Positions 29,650 through 37,418 of a DNA stretch of 64,000 nucleotides are shown here, piece by piece; within the stretch, counting starts at the first letter, position 1; each line of letters opens with the position of its first letter. Under the pieces are notes generated by a model. That model searched no databases, had not been told where the DNA came from, and worked only from the letters and a program-made list of their open reading frames with translations. Source of the DNA: Xylocopilactobacillus apis (GTDB taxonomy: Bacteria > Bacillota > Bacilli > Lactobacillales > Lactobacillaceae). The stretch is taken from positions 1,384,001-1,448,000 of the forward strand of contig NZ_AP026801.1 in NCBI RefSeq assembly GCF_033095965.1, written 5' to 3'. The position numbers and the translations under genes are program-made.

Positions 29650-30051
29650 TTATTCCTCTACAAGTTCGCCTGCTTTAGGACCTGCATCAAGATAATAAAT
29701 ACGTTCAATATTAATTACAATTGCTGCCACTGGATGAGGCAAGTGCCCATCACTCGCAAACTTTTCTGCGTCTGCATAAATTTGGTCGCCTTGATGAATC
29801 TCAGCCGTTCCTTCGAACCGATATCCTTTATAAGCTTCATGATTCGCAACTGCTACGGCAACTTTAGGATTAACATGAATATTTTCCCATGCTTGCTTAC
29901 CAGTATGCTCATCATAAAGTAAATGTTCATCATCTAAAATACGCATTGTTCCTTTTGGACCAACTTGCGGATTATTTTTTCCATCAGTTGTTGATAAAAA
30001 GCTCAACTGACTTTTCAACATTTCTTTCATGTCGGAAGTTAATTTTACCAT
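29650..30051 (-). CDS. Pyridoxamine 5'-phosphate oxidase-like FMN-binding protein
   Basis: 133 residues with the split-barrel flavin fold of the PNPOx-like superfamily: LSFLSTTDGKNNPQVGPKG at the N-terminus, LYDEHTGKQAWENIHVNPKV, and YRFEGTAEIHQGD. It is much shorter than true PdxH and lacks its C-terminal part, so it is not expected to make pyridoxal phosphate. Members reduce or sequester flavin or F420-like compounds. It stands alone with its own terminator. The substrate is unknown. Confidence 0.85.
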   Translation of the reverse strand: MVKLTSDMKEMLKSQLSFLSTTDGKNNPQVGPKGTMRILDDEHLLYDEHTGKQAWENIHVNPKVAVAVANHEAYKGYRFEGTAEIHQGDQIYADAEKFASDGHLPHPVAAIVINIERIYYLDAGPKAGELVEE

Positions 30052-30121
30052 TTCTAATACCTCCTACTTTCTAATCTAATTCTACATCTTATATAGATAA
30101 TTAGCCAATTTTAAATAAATA

Positions 30122-30152
30122 AAGCCCGTAGGACTTAAAACATCCTACGAGC
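30122..30152 (-). terminator. Terminator of ntdP
   Basis: AGCCCGTAGGA and TCCTACGAGCT form a stem of about 10 bp with one mismatch. On the minus strand TTTATTTATTT follows. It lies 25 nt after the ntdP stop. Confidence 0.7.
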
Positions 30153-30177
30153 TAGGTTCGGATCATATCAGCTATCT

Positions 30178-30711
30178 TCATTTATGAAGCAACTCTATAT
30201 ATCGTCCATACCAAATATCAATAAATTCTTTTGAAAAAGGGCCTAACTGATGGTTAATCCAATAAACCAAGACCTTGACATTATATTTTAGAATTTCATC
30301 AGTCGTTTTAGAATAATGCCATTTTCTTTTATTTTCTTCATACTCATTCAGGTCAAGTAACCTCTTCTCACCATTAGCAAAAACCTTTACATCCAGGTCG
30401 TAATCGATATACTTTAGCGCTTCACGATCGATTACATACGGAGAAGCAAGATTACAATAATAAACCACACCAGTTTCCCTAATCATCGCAATCACATTAA
30501 ACCAATAATGCTTGTGAAAATAGATAATTGCTGGTTCACGCGTAATCCATCGATGTCGATCGGATTCAGTCACAAGCGTATGATTGTTTCCACCAATGAG
30601 AATGTCTTCACTGACTTTAAGAACCATTGATTCTTTCCAGGTTCGATGTAAAAGTCCATTATGCTTAAAACTTTGGATAGCGATATAATCACCTTCTTTG
30701 GGTAATACCAT
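30178..30711 (-). CDS. ntdP: Nucleoside tri-/diphosphate phosphatase (DUF402 family)
   Basis: 177 residues with the DUF402 fold: start [19 protein letters not shown], then [40 protein letters not shown] and the acidic metal-binding stretch [11 protein letters not shown] with DLNEYEENK. This fits the Ntdp/YgaC group, which hydrolyses nucleoside tri- and diphosphates with Mn2+ or Mg2+. The ribosome binding site is weak (GTGGGTCAC), but the N-terminus aligns with the family from the first residue, which supports this ATG. Single gene with its own terminator. Confidence 0.87.
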   Translation of the reverse strand: MVLPKEGDYIAIQSFKHNGLLHRTWKESMVLKVSEDILIGGNNHTLVTESDRHRWITREPAIIYFHKHYWFNVIAMIRETGVVYYCNLASPYVIDREALKYIDYDLDVKVFANGEKRLLDLNEYEENKRKWHYSKTTDEILKYNVKVLVYWINHQLGPFSKEFIDIWYGRYIELLHK

Positions 30712-30800
30712 GGAACGTGACCCACACTTTCAAGTTTTAAATCCAAGAAAAATTATATCATACTTATTGATCTATTATTGAAATATTGTCCAATAGATCT

Positions 30801-31253
30801 TTAAGAAGGTGAATAAATCATATCTAAATGAGGAATATTATCTTCCAAATAAACATCTGAAACTGGTTTAAAACCTAAACTATGATAAAAAGATTGAAGA
30901 TAACTTTGAGCAGCAATTTTTATATCTTTATTATTTCCTATTTTTAACGTTTCTAAAATTGCTTTTTTTAACATTTGGCTGGCAAAATGATATCCGCGAA
31001 ATTCTTTTACAACTAAAACTCTGCCGATACTCATGTACTGAACATCATCATGTGGAATAATTCGACAGTATGCGGCTAATTGGTCTTTTAAAAATAGCAT
31101 CATATGATGAGCTTGAAAGTCTTTATCATCAATTTCTTGATAAGGGCAGTTCTGCTCAACAACAAAAACTTTTACCCTTTCCTGCATGATTTGTAGTAAT
31201 TCATCACTAGATAATTCATCCGTTTTTTTCGTTAATATTGTAATTTTATCCAT
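30801..31253 (-). CDS. GNAT family acetyltransferase, ElaA-like
   Basis: 150 residues. The ElaA-type opening block RVKVFVVEQNCPYQEIDDKD is followed by AYCRIIP, the acetyl-CoA loop SIGRVLVVKEFRGYHFASQM, and AAQSYLQSFYHSLGFKPVSD. It transfers an acyl group from acyl-CoA to an unknown amine. It starts 12 nt after the SGNH hydrolase gene, with a poor ribosome binding site, so it probably depends on that transcript. Confidence 0.87.
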   Translation of the reverse strand: MDKITILTKKTDELSSDELLQIMQERVKVFVVEQNCPYQEIDDKDFQAHHMMLFLKDQLAAYCRIIPHDDVQYMSIGRVLVVKEFRGYHFASQMLKKAILETLKIGNNKDIKIAAQSYLQSFYHSLGFKPVSDVYLEDNIPHLDMIYSPS

Positions 31254-31265
31254 CTGCTTGTTAAA

Positions 31266-32306
31266 TTATTTACTCTCCATTACATCTGTTTCGTCTGCAT
31301 TAACGTAAAGTCCATTCTTTGCAGACTCACAATCACTTTTGTTTTTATAAACGGTAATAATGTATTTACCATTATATTGAATATTATTGGAACAATACAT
31401 TGTTTTTTCTGAACTTATTTGTTTCGACTCATTTTCATTTTTAACCAAAGCATCATAGGCAGTTTGATATAATCTTGCATTGCTCTTAATCTTTACCTGA
31501 TGATCAATTTTAATTGTCCCACCAATCGTTAACCAATTAATCATCGTTGAAGCCATTTTTTTATACGTAAGATCCGTCGGATGCGTTCTGCCATCACCAA
31601 ATTGGGATCTTCTCGTATTTTCCCATTCCTCAGTTGATTTTCTTGGGTCAAAAAAGTAAATATTATTTTTTTGGTAAACTTCAGCAAGAATGTCAGCAAC
31701 TTTGGTCAACGTGAATCCATTTGGATTTTTTTTAATTTTATAATCACTTTTAACCTGATCAACTTCTGCTAACCCATCCCAAGGCAAAATACCATATATT
31801 TTAGCGCTTTTATTAATCTTCTTAATCTCGTTAATATCGTTTTGTAAATTTGTTTCCAACTGGTATTTATGTAAATTAGGAACAACTGTATCATTGCGCC
31901 CTGCAGAAATAATAACTATATCAGCCTCTTTTACTTTATTCTTGTTCTTCTTAATCGCATATAAAATATTTTGCCAAGTATACCCTTCTCCAAGGTTTAC
32001 CATAATACCAGATCCGGGAATCGAAAAATTTTTGACACTTTTGGCATCTAAATATTTTGCAGCTAAAGGCAAATAATTGTATTTACTAATCACATTTTGT
32101 CTTGTCTCACCATATGAAACCGAATCGCCAAAAATTACAATTTTTTGGTTTCTAATCGGATTAACACTTGTTTTTTCATATGTATGAAGAGGTTTATGAA
32201 ATTGAGCAATCAAGGTGAGCGAAAAAAAGAGCAAGAAAGCACAGATCATAATTCTTGTTGCTAATTGTAATAATAATTGCAATCCTTTTTTTGTCATAAC
32301 ATCCAT
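31266..32306 (-). CDS. SGNH/GDSL hydrolase with N-terminal membrane anchor
   Basis: About 346 residues. A hydrophobic segment near residues 10-33 (LQLLLQLATRIMICAFLLF) suggests an anchor or uncleaved signal, so the catalytic domain is outside. The SGNH blocks are IVIFGDSVSYGE (nucleophile Ser), GSGIMVNLGEG, IISAGRNDTV (Asn) and DGRTHPTD (Asp, His). Such enzymes deacetylate or de-esterify carbohydrates. I start at the ATG at 32306, which has AAGG 5 nt upstream; an earlier in-frame ATG at 32336 has none. The C-terminal 90 residues are a short unassigned tail. Confidence 0.83.
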   Translation of the reverse strand: MDVMTKKGLQLLLQLATRIMICAFLLFFSLTLIAQFHKPLHTYEKTSVNPIRNQKIVIFGDSVSYGETRQNVISKYNYLPLAAKYLDAKSVKNFSIPGSGIMVNLGEGYTWQNILYAIKKNKNKVKEADIVIISAGRNDTVVPNLHKYQLETNLQNDINEIKKINKSAKIYGILPWDGLAEVDQVKSDYKIKKNPNGFTLTKVADILAEVYQKNNIYFFDPRKSTEEWENTRRSQFGDGRTHPTDLTYKKMASTMINWLTIGGTIKIDHQVKIKSNARLYQTAYDALVKNENESKQISSEKTMYCSNNIQYNGKYIITVYKNKSDCESAKNGLYVNADETDVMESK

Positions 32307-32377
32307 TTGAACCTTTTCTACTATTAATAATCTCATTTTTTAAATAAAAATTTGTTCAAATTGAGATTAGATTTATA

Positions 32378-33172
32378 TTAAAGATTGAAACGATCTAAAA
32401 AAGAATTAATGTTACTGCCCGAATATCCTTTCCGATACAAAGTTTGCTTTATTTTCTGCTTTTTATCAGCGGGGGACAATTTTTCATACCTTGCTAAAAG
32501 TCGCTCTCCCTCTTTTACTAACGAATCGTTTTCTTCTTCTTTAAGTTGGCTCAAATCAAACTCAGATGCAATATGATTAATTAAATCTAAATCGTAACCC
32601 CAGCGAACCAACTTAAGTTTTTCTTTCTCAATAAATTTATTAGCAGATATTCGAGACATTTTTCTATTTAACGTTTTAATAATGTCATTTCTAATTCGAT
32701 CTTCCTGCAGACCAGAATCAAAATTCAATAATTCTTCTTCAATTAAATCTTCTGATAAAAATTTTTGCCGCATTTTTTGACGAATTGTATTTGGTCCATA
32801 ATGACTGGTTTTAATTAATTCTTTCATATAAATATGTGCAAATTTCTGGTCTTCGAGATATCCCTGTTCAATCAAACGATCAACCACCTGATTAATTATG
32901 TTTACAGGAATATCAGACTTTTTCAATGCTTGTCGCATTTCGCCTACCGTCCGCATTGAAAAGCTCAGCTTGTTTAAAGCAATATTATAAGCTACCGAGA
33001 CTTCTTGCTGGCTTTTTAACTGACGAACCACTGTTTCTGATAAATCTTTACCTTTAATTAATTGTAACTCTACTAAAAGATTATCACTTACAGTTAAAAA
33101 AAAATGATCATCTAAATAGAGATCATAGTCGTTACCTTTTTTTGATTTAACTATTTTAGTGATGACAGACAT
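32378..33172 (-). CDS. recX: Regulatory protein RecX
   Basis: 264 residues built of repeated three-helix units, as in RecX: LDDHFFLTVSDNLLVEL, YNIALNKLSFSMRTVGEMRQ, VDRLIEQGYLEDQKFAHIYM, GPNTIRQKMRQKFLSEDLIEE. It binds RecA filaments and limits their extension. The length is typical of lactobacilli. The start is 1 nt after the stop of the small membrane protein gene, so the two are co-transcribed. recA is not in this window. Confidence 0.94.
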   Translation of the reverse strand: MSVITKIVKSKKGNDYDLYLDDHFFLTVSDNLLVELQLIKGKDLSETVVRQLKSQQEVSVAYNIALNKLSFSMRTVGEMRQALKKSDIPVNIINQVVDRLIEQGYLEDQKFAHIYMKELIKTSHYGPNTIRQKMRQKFLSEDLIEEELLNFDSGLQEDRIRNDIIKTLNRKMSRISANKFIEKEKLKLVRWGYDLDLINHIASEFDLSQLKEEENDSLVKEGERLLARYEKLSPADKKQKIKQTLYRKGYSGSNINSFLDRFNL

Positions 33173-33173
33173 T

Positions 33174-33470
33174 TTAGAGCTTTCCCATTGACTGCAAAAA
33201 ATAAAGGACCAATGCGATTACATCTAAAGCTGCAGCCAAATAAAGATTGTAATAATCAGATTTTTTAAGATCATCTCGTTCCAAGTTATACAAAGAGACT
33301 GTCGATACTAATACCATTACTAGTATTGGCATATAAACATTTTTGTGGAGCGTAAAACCGATGATGACAAAAATTAAACATAGGCCTACAATTAACCAAG
33401 ACAACATTTTTATGGTACTGCTGCTGGATTTGGAAAGATGCTTTTTATCTGAACTATTTTTTTCAGTCAT
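33174..33470 (-). CDS. Small membrane protein, 98 residues
   Basis: The N-terminus is hydrophilic and serine/lysine-rich. Three hydrophobic segments follow at about 22-42, 47-62 and 75-94. GAGG precedes the ATG. It is directly upstream of recX with a 1-nt gap. No recognised domain; function unknown. Confidence 0.75.
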   Translation of the reverse strand: MTEKNSSDKKHLSKSSSSTIKMLSWLIVGLCLIFVIIGFTLHKNVYMPILVMVLVSTVSLYNLERDDLKKSDYYNLYLAAALDVIALVLYFLQSMGKL

Positions 33471-33556
33471 AAAAACCTCGATATTTTAGATATAATTTAT
33501 AATAGCATTTATTTTACTAAATTTTAATTTACATTATAAAAGAAAGAAGTTAAAAA

Positions 33557-34030
33557 ATGAGAATATATTTTGCAAACGCACTATTTACTATTGCTGAACA
33601 AACATTTAATGCTCAGCTAGCAGAAAAAATCCGCGCAATTGATCCTTCAATAGAATTATATTTACCGCAGGAAAATCAAGAAATTAACGATAAAAGTCTT
33701 TATGCCGATTCAAAAATGATTGCAAAAGGCGATACAGAACAATTGGTTAAAAGTGATTTAGTGGTTGCTATCTTAGACGGCGTAATTCTCGACCCCGGCG
33801 TGGCAGCTGAAATTGGAGTTGCTTACGGTAAAGGAATTCCGATCATTGGCCTTTATTCGGATTCTCGTCAGGAAGGTGCCAGCAATAAACAAAAAGTTGA
33901 GGCATTAAACGATGTCGCTGAAAATCAGTTCTTCTATCTTAATCTATATGTAGTGGGTTTGATTAAATTAAATGGATCGATTGTTGCCACGGAGGCTGAT
34001 TTGACGCGGAAAATCGCCGAAAAAATTTAA
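33557..34030 (+). CDS. Nucleoside 2-deoxyribosyltransferase
   Basis: 157 residues. It swaps the base of 2'-deoxyribonucleosides, a purine and pyrimidine salvage step known in lactobacilli. The Rossmann-like fold opens MRIYFANALFTIAEQ. VVAILDGVILDPGVAAEIGVAYG carries the nucleophilic glutamate (Glu85) and the Asp residues that hold the base. The C-terminus ends NGSIVATEADLTRKI. It is divergent from the recX unit, with AAAGAAAG before the start. Class I versus II cannot be told by eye. Confidence 0.9.
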   Translation: MRIYFANALFTIAEQTFNAQLAEKIRAIDPSIELYLPQENQEINDKSLYADSKMIAKGDTEQLVKSDLVVAILDGVILDPGVAAEIGVAYGKGIPIIGLYSDSRQEGASNKQKVEALNDVAENQFFYLNLYVVGLIKLNGSIVATEADLTRKIAEKI

Positions 34031-34099
34031 TATTACAATATTTCAACGATGTTACATCCCCCAACATTTAGATTACAATAAGTTTTCGGTCTATCGGTT

Positions 34100-34129
34100 T
34101 TGATTGTTTTTAGGTGGTCATCGTTATAA
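34100..34129 (+). promoter_or_regulatory. Promoter of the 3D-domain gene
   Basis: TTGATT at 34100-34105 and TTATAA at 34124-34129 with an 18-nt spacer, 37 nt before the TTG start and 25 nt before AAAGGAG. Confidence 0.45.
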
Positions 34130-34166
34130 CCTATTGTTGTTCAAAAGGACGACAAAGGAGAATTTT

Positions 34167-35012
34167 TTGAGAGTTAAAAAAACAATCATTTCTTTAATCG
34201 CACTTACATCTGTTTCAGGAATTGCAAATGCAGTATCTGAAACTAAGATAGAAACCGTTCAAGCTGCTGCTGCAGTTGCCTATTCTGCTCAAAGCGGAAC
34301 ATTTTATGTTAATTATCCTGGTTATTCAATTGCAGTATATAAAGAACCTGCAGATCAACCTGTAACAACTGGAAAATTTTTACAGCATGGAACAGCTTGG
34401 AAAGTTTCAAGACAAGCTTTAGTAAATAAAAAATGGTACTATCAAGTTGGAAAGAACCAATGGGTCCAAGCTGCCTATATGTCAAGAGTTAAACCTGATA
34501 TTAGTGCAACTTCAGGTTTAAGCGGTGTAATGTATGTCAATTACAAACAAAATGCTTCAATTGCTGTTTATTCAGCACCTGCTAATTCACCAAAATTGAC
34601 TGGTCAATATTTACCTCATCGCAGTGCTTGGAAAGTTTTCCAAGAAGCAACCACTACTAACGGTAAACACTTTATCAAAATTGGTGCTAACCAATGGGTT
34701 CAAGGAGATTACATGAGTTGGAGTCAACCAGTTGTTCAATCAGCTGGTCGTACAATGGTTGCTACCGCTTATGATCCAAGAGTTCTTGGAAATTATACAT
34801 TTGGGTATGACACAGTAGCTGCTAATTTAAGCGTATTTCCTCGCGGAACACGTTTAGCAATTACTTTCCAAGATGGCACAACTAAAAATTATGTAGTTCG
34901 TGATACTGGTGGATTTGCTTATTCAAATCCTAATCAATTGGATATTGCAATGCCAAATTCTCAAGCACTTCAGTTTGGCCGCCAAACTGTTACTGTAAGA
35001 GTAATAAGTTAA
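34167..35012 (+). CDS. Secreted 3D-domain cell-wall protein with two repeats
   Basis: About 281 residues from a TTG start at 34167, 6 nt after AAAGGAG; an in-frame ATG at 34104 has no ribosome binding site and would bury the signal. Signal peptide: RVKKTIISLIALTSVSGIANA. Two imperfect repeats of about 70 residues follow, each with FYVNY or MYVNY, SIAVY, AWKV and NQWVQ, resembling SH3b/SLAP wall-binding repeats. The C-terminal 3D domain (ATAYDP, RDTGGFAYSNPNQLDIAM) has the three conserved Asp. Related enzymes are lytic transglycosylase-like (MltA/Rpf fold). Probably a wall-remodelling or starvation-type protein. Confidence 0.88.
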   Translation: MRVKKTIISLIALTSVSGIANAVSETKIETVQAAAAVAYSAQSGTFYVNYPGYSIAVYKEPADQPVTTGKFLQHGTAWKVSRQALVNKKWYYQVGKNQWVQAAYMSRVKPDISATSGLSGVMYVNYKQNASIAVYSAPANSPKLTGQYLPHRSAWKVFQEATTTNGKHFIKIGANQWVQGDYMSWSQPVVQSAGRTMVATAYDPRVLGNYTFGYDTVAANLSVFPRGTRLAITFQDGTTKNYVVRDTGGFAYSNPNQLDIAMPNSQALQFGRQTVTVRVIS

Positions 35013-35020
35013 TTAGATTA

Positions 35021-35057
35021 AAAAGCTTAAAGATTTAGTTCTTTAAGTTTTTTATTT
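35021..35057. terminator. Bidirectional terminator between the 3D-domain gene and vanZ-like gene
   Basis: CTTAAAGA and TCTTTAAG (35026-35033 and 35040-35047) with flanking A/T runs form a stem followed by TTTTTTATTT on the plus strand. It is used by both convergent genes. Confidence 0.75.
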
Positions 35058-35636
35058 GCTCAAAATTTTATTAACGGTTTTTGCAGGAAAAACTTTAAAA
35101 AATAATTTTAAAAACAAATATCCAATTAATCCTCCAATGGTGTTCAACAATAAATCTCCCGTATCAAAGCTCCGATTACCTAAATAAAAATAATTTAATG
35201 TCAATTGACTTATCTCAATCAAAAGAGAAACCAAAAAGGAAACAGTGACAGCTTTGGATAAACTTCGCATTTTAGGAAAGATTATTCCACCAATAAACGT
35301 TAAAGGCATCAATAACAAAATATTTCCAAAAATTTGAAATTTAGAATAACTCAACCACTTCATCGGATTGAGTTCAGTCATATTTTGCATACCGAATGGA
35401 TAATTATGGATAGCACTATTACTGTCAAACCAACCGATTGGAAATAATGTGAGAGAAATAACTTTATAAAGATAAAAATAAAACGCCCAAACCAGAATAA
35501 TTTTTACAATAGACGAATGATTCCGTACTAATTTTACTGTCTGAACAATTGCAATCATTAAAATAATCGGTAAGATAATCTCAGGATTTAGCGATCCACC
35601 TGAAAAACTCTTGCCATTGGATAAATTAACAAACAT
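35052..35636 (-). CDS. VanZ-like membrane protein
   Basis: 194 residues, with about five hydrophobic helices and the VanZ-type core: MKWLSYSKFQIFGNILLLMP, RSLSKAVTVSFLVSLLIEIS and RSFDTGDLLLNTIGGLIGY. The family includes VanZ, linked to teicoplanin tolerance, but most members have no known role. The ribosome binding site GAGAGG is part of the distal arm of a terminator hairpin (35642-35683), so read-through transcripts would hide it. Confidence 0.88.
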   Translation of the reverse strand: MFVNLSNGKSFSGGSLNPEIILPIILMIAIVQTVKLVRNHSSIVKIILVWAFYFYLYKVISLTLFPIGWFDSNSAIHNYPFGMQNMTELNPMKWLSYSKFQIFGNILLLMPLTFIGGIIFPKMRSLSKAVTVSFLVSLLIEISQLTLNYFYLGNRSFDTGDLLLNTIGGLIGYLFLKLFFKVFPAKTVNKILSK

Positions 35637-35641
35637 AAATA

Positions 35642-35683
35642 AAAACCTCTCTTTACAGTAATTTTACTGGATTGAGAGGTTTT
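35642..35683 (-). terminator. Terminator of the GH13 gene, containing the vanZ ribosome binding site
   Basis: AAAACCTCTC and GAGAGGTTTT form a perfect 10-bp outer stem, with an inner CAGTAA/TTACTG stem. A T-run follows on the minus strand. It begins 15 nt after the GH13 stop. Confidence 0.8.
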
Positions 35684-35697
35684 CGGCAAAAAAAGCA

Positions 35698-37359
35698 TCA
35701 TTTTTTAATTACAATTGCTTCATACGGTTTAAGATGTCCCATAGCGGAATCTGAGTAGTTTCCAATCAAAATTGAACCATTTTTGTATTCTGGTGGAATT
35801 TCGTAATTAATTTCTTTTTCAGAAAAATTACAGACAACCAAAAGTCCTTCTGAATCTTGTTCTCTTGTATAGATAAACAAATCCGGATTATCTGGATCTA
35901 ACAATGTATAATTGCCCGTTGTAATAATTGCTAGATCGTGTCGAAGCTGAATTAATTTTTGATAATAGTAAAAAATAGAATTAGGATCAGCTAAAGTGTT
36001 TTGAACATTAATCTCATTATAATTAGGATTTAATTGTAACCACGGCTTTCCACCTGTAAAACCACCATTAGTTTGACTATTCCACGGCATTGGTGTTCTA
36101 GCATTGTCACGCGACTGCGCATAAATTCCCTTCATCGCCTCTTCATTACTCAATCCATGAGTTTCTCTTAAGACCTTATAAGCGTTTAAAGTATCAATAT
36201 CATCGTAATCACTAATTGAAGGAAAATGAACGTTTGTCATTCCAATTTCTTCTCCCTCAAAAATATAAGGTGTTCCTTGCATAAAATGAAGAAGAGTTCC
36301 TAACATTTTTGCAGACTCTACCCGATATTTTTCGCTGCCAAAACGGGAAACTGCCCTTGGCTGGTCATGGTTACTCCAATAAAGGCTATTCCAGCCACCT
36401 TTATCAGCTAATTCCATCTGCCATTTACTAAGAACTTTCTTTAGATCAATTAATTTAAATCTTTTATCGGTATATTTACCATAAACTGGATCACGATCAA
36501 TCCCCATGTGCTCAAATTCAAAAATCATATTAAGTTCTTCATTTTTTGGATTTGTATATTTTGAAGCTTCCGCAGGCGAAGTTGAAGGCATTTCCCCAAC
36601 TGTCATAATATCGTACTTGCTCAAAACTTCTTGATTCATCTCATGCAGGTATTCGTGTGCTTTTGGACCATTTGCTACTCTTGGACGATAGTCACTGTAT
36701 TTCTGTCCTGGTTTTGGCGTAACATCATCATAACTGCTTTTAGAAATTAAGTTGATGACATCCATTCGAAAACCATCAATGCCTTTATTAAGCCAATATT
36801 TCATCAAATCATAAACTTCAAATCTTACTTTAGGATTTTCCCAATTCAAATCTGGCTGTTCTTTAGCAAACAAATGGAGATAATATTGTGCAACTTCATC
36901 AACATACTCCCAAGCAGATCCGCCAAACGATGCTCCCCAGTTATTAGGTTCTTGATTATTCTTTGATTCACGCCAAATAAAATAATCATGATATTTATTT
37001 TCACGGCTTTTCTTTGCTTCTTTAAACCATGGGTGTTTGGAAGATGTATGATTAACCACTAAATCCATGACGATTTTTAAATGATGCTCGTGAGCAGATT
37101 CTAAAAGTTGATCAAAATCCTCCATCGTTCCAAAAATTGGATCGATTTCCCGATAATCAGCAATATCATATCCATTATCAACTTGAGGAGATTTGTACAC
37201 TGGATTTAACCAAAGAACATCTACGCCTAGCTTTTCTAAATAATCTAAATGCTCAATAATACCCTGCAGATCACCGATCCCATCACCGTTTGTATCTTGA
37301 AAACTTTTAGGATAAATCTGATAAACAACACTTTTTTTCCACCAATCACTATATTCCAA
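35698..37359 (-). CDS. Alpha-glucosidase GH13, oligo-1,6-glucosidase type
   Basis: About 553 residues from a TTG start at 37359, 7 nt behind AGGAGG. A longer reading frame to 37395 exists but has no binding site. GH13 regions: DLVVNHTS, GFRMDVINLISK (nucleophile Asp, followed by Val), TVGEMP (acid/base Glu) and NHDQPR. Val after the nucleophile is the mark of alpha-1,6-specific enzymes such as oligo-1,6-glucosidase and dextran glucosidase, against Thr/Ala in maltases. QPDLNWENP is also usual for this group. It has no signal peptide and acts in the cytosol. It lies downstream of scrA, so it may use isomaltose or sucrose isomers; a trehalose-6-phosphate hydrolase is less likely. Confidence 0.9.
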   Translation of the reverse strand: MEYSDWWKKSVVYQIYPKSFQDTNGDGIGDLQGIIEHLDYLEKLGVDVLWLNPVYKSPQVDNGYDIADYREIDPIFGTMEDFDQLLESAHEHHLKIVMDLVVNHTSSKHPWFKEAKKSRENKYHDYFIWRESKNNQEPNNWGASFGGSAWEYVDEVAQYYLHLFAKEQPDLNWENPKVRFEVYDLMKYWLNKGIDGFRMDVINLISKSSYDDVTPKPGQKYSDYRPRVANGPKAHEYLHEMNQEVLSKYDIMTVGEMPSTSPAEASKYTNPKNEELNMIFEFEHMGIDRDPVYGKYTDKRFKLIDLKKVLSKWQMELADKGGWNSLYWSNHDQPRAVSRFGSEKYRVESAKMLGTLLHFMQGTPYIFEGEEIGMTNVHFPSISDYDDIDTLNAYKVLRETHGLSNEEAMKGIYAQSRDNARTPMPWNSQTNGGFTGGKPWLQLNPNYNEINVQNTLADPNSIFYYYQKLIQLRHDLAIITTGNYTLLDPDNPDLFIYTREQDSEGLLVVCNFSEKEINYEIPPEYKNGSILIGNYSDSAMGHLKPYEAIVIKK

Positions 37360-37386
37360 TTTGTATCCTCCTGAATAAATTAAAAA

Positions 37387-37403
37387 AGAGATCACTGATC
37401 TCT
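37387..37403 (-). terminator. Attenuating terminator between scrA and the GH13 gene
   Basis: AGAGATCA-c-TGATCTCT, a perfect 8-bp stem with a T-run on the minus strand. It lies 16 nt after the scrA stop and 15 nt before the GH13 ribosome binding site. Some read-through is likely. Confidence 0.7.
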
Positions 37404-37418
37404 ATTTTAAACTTGTTT

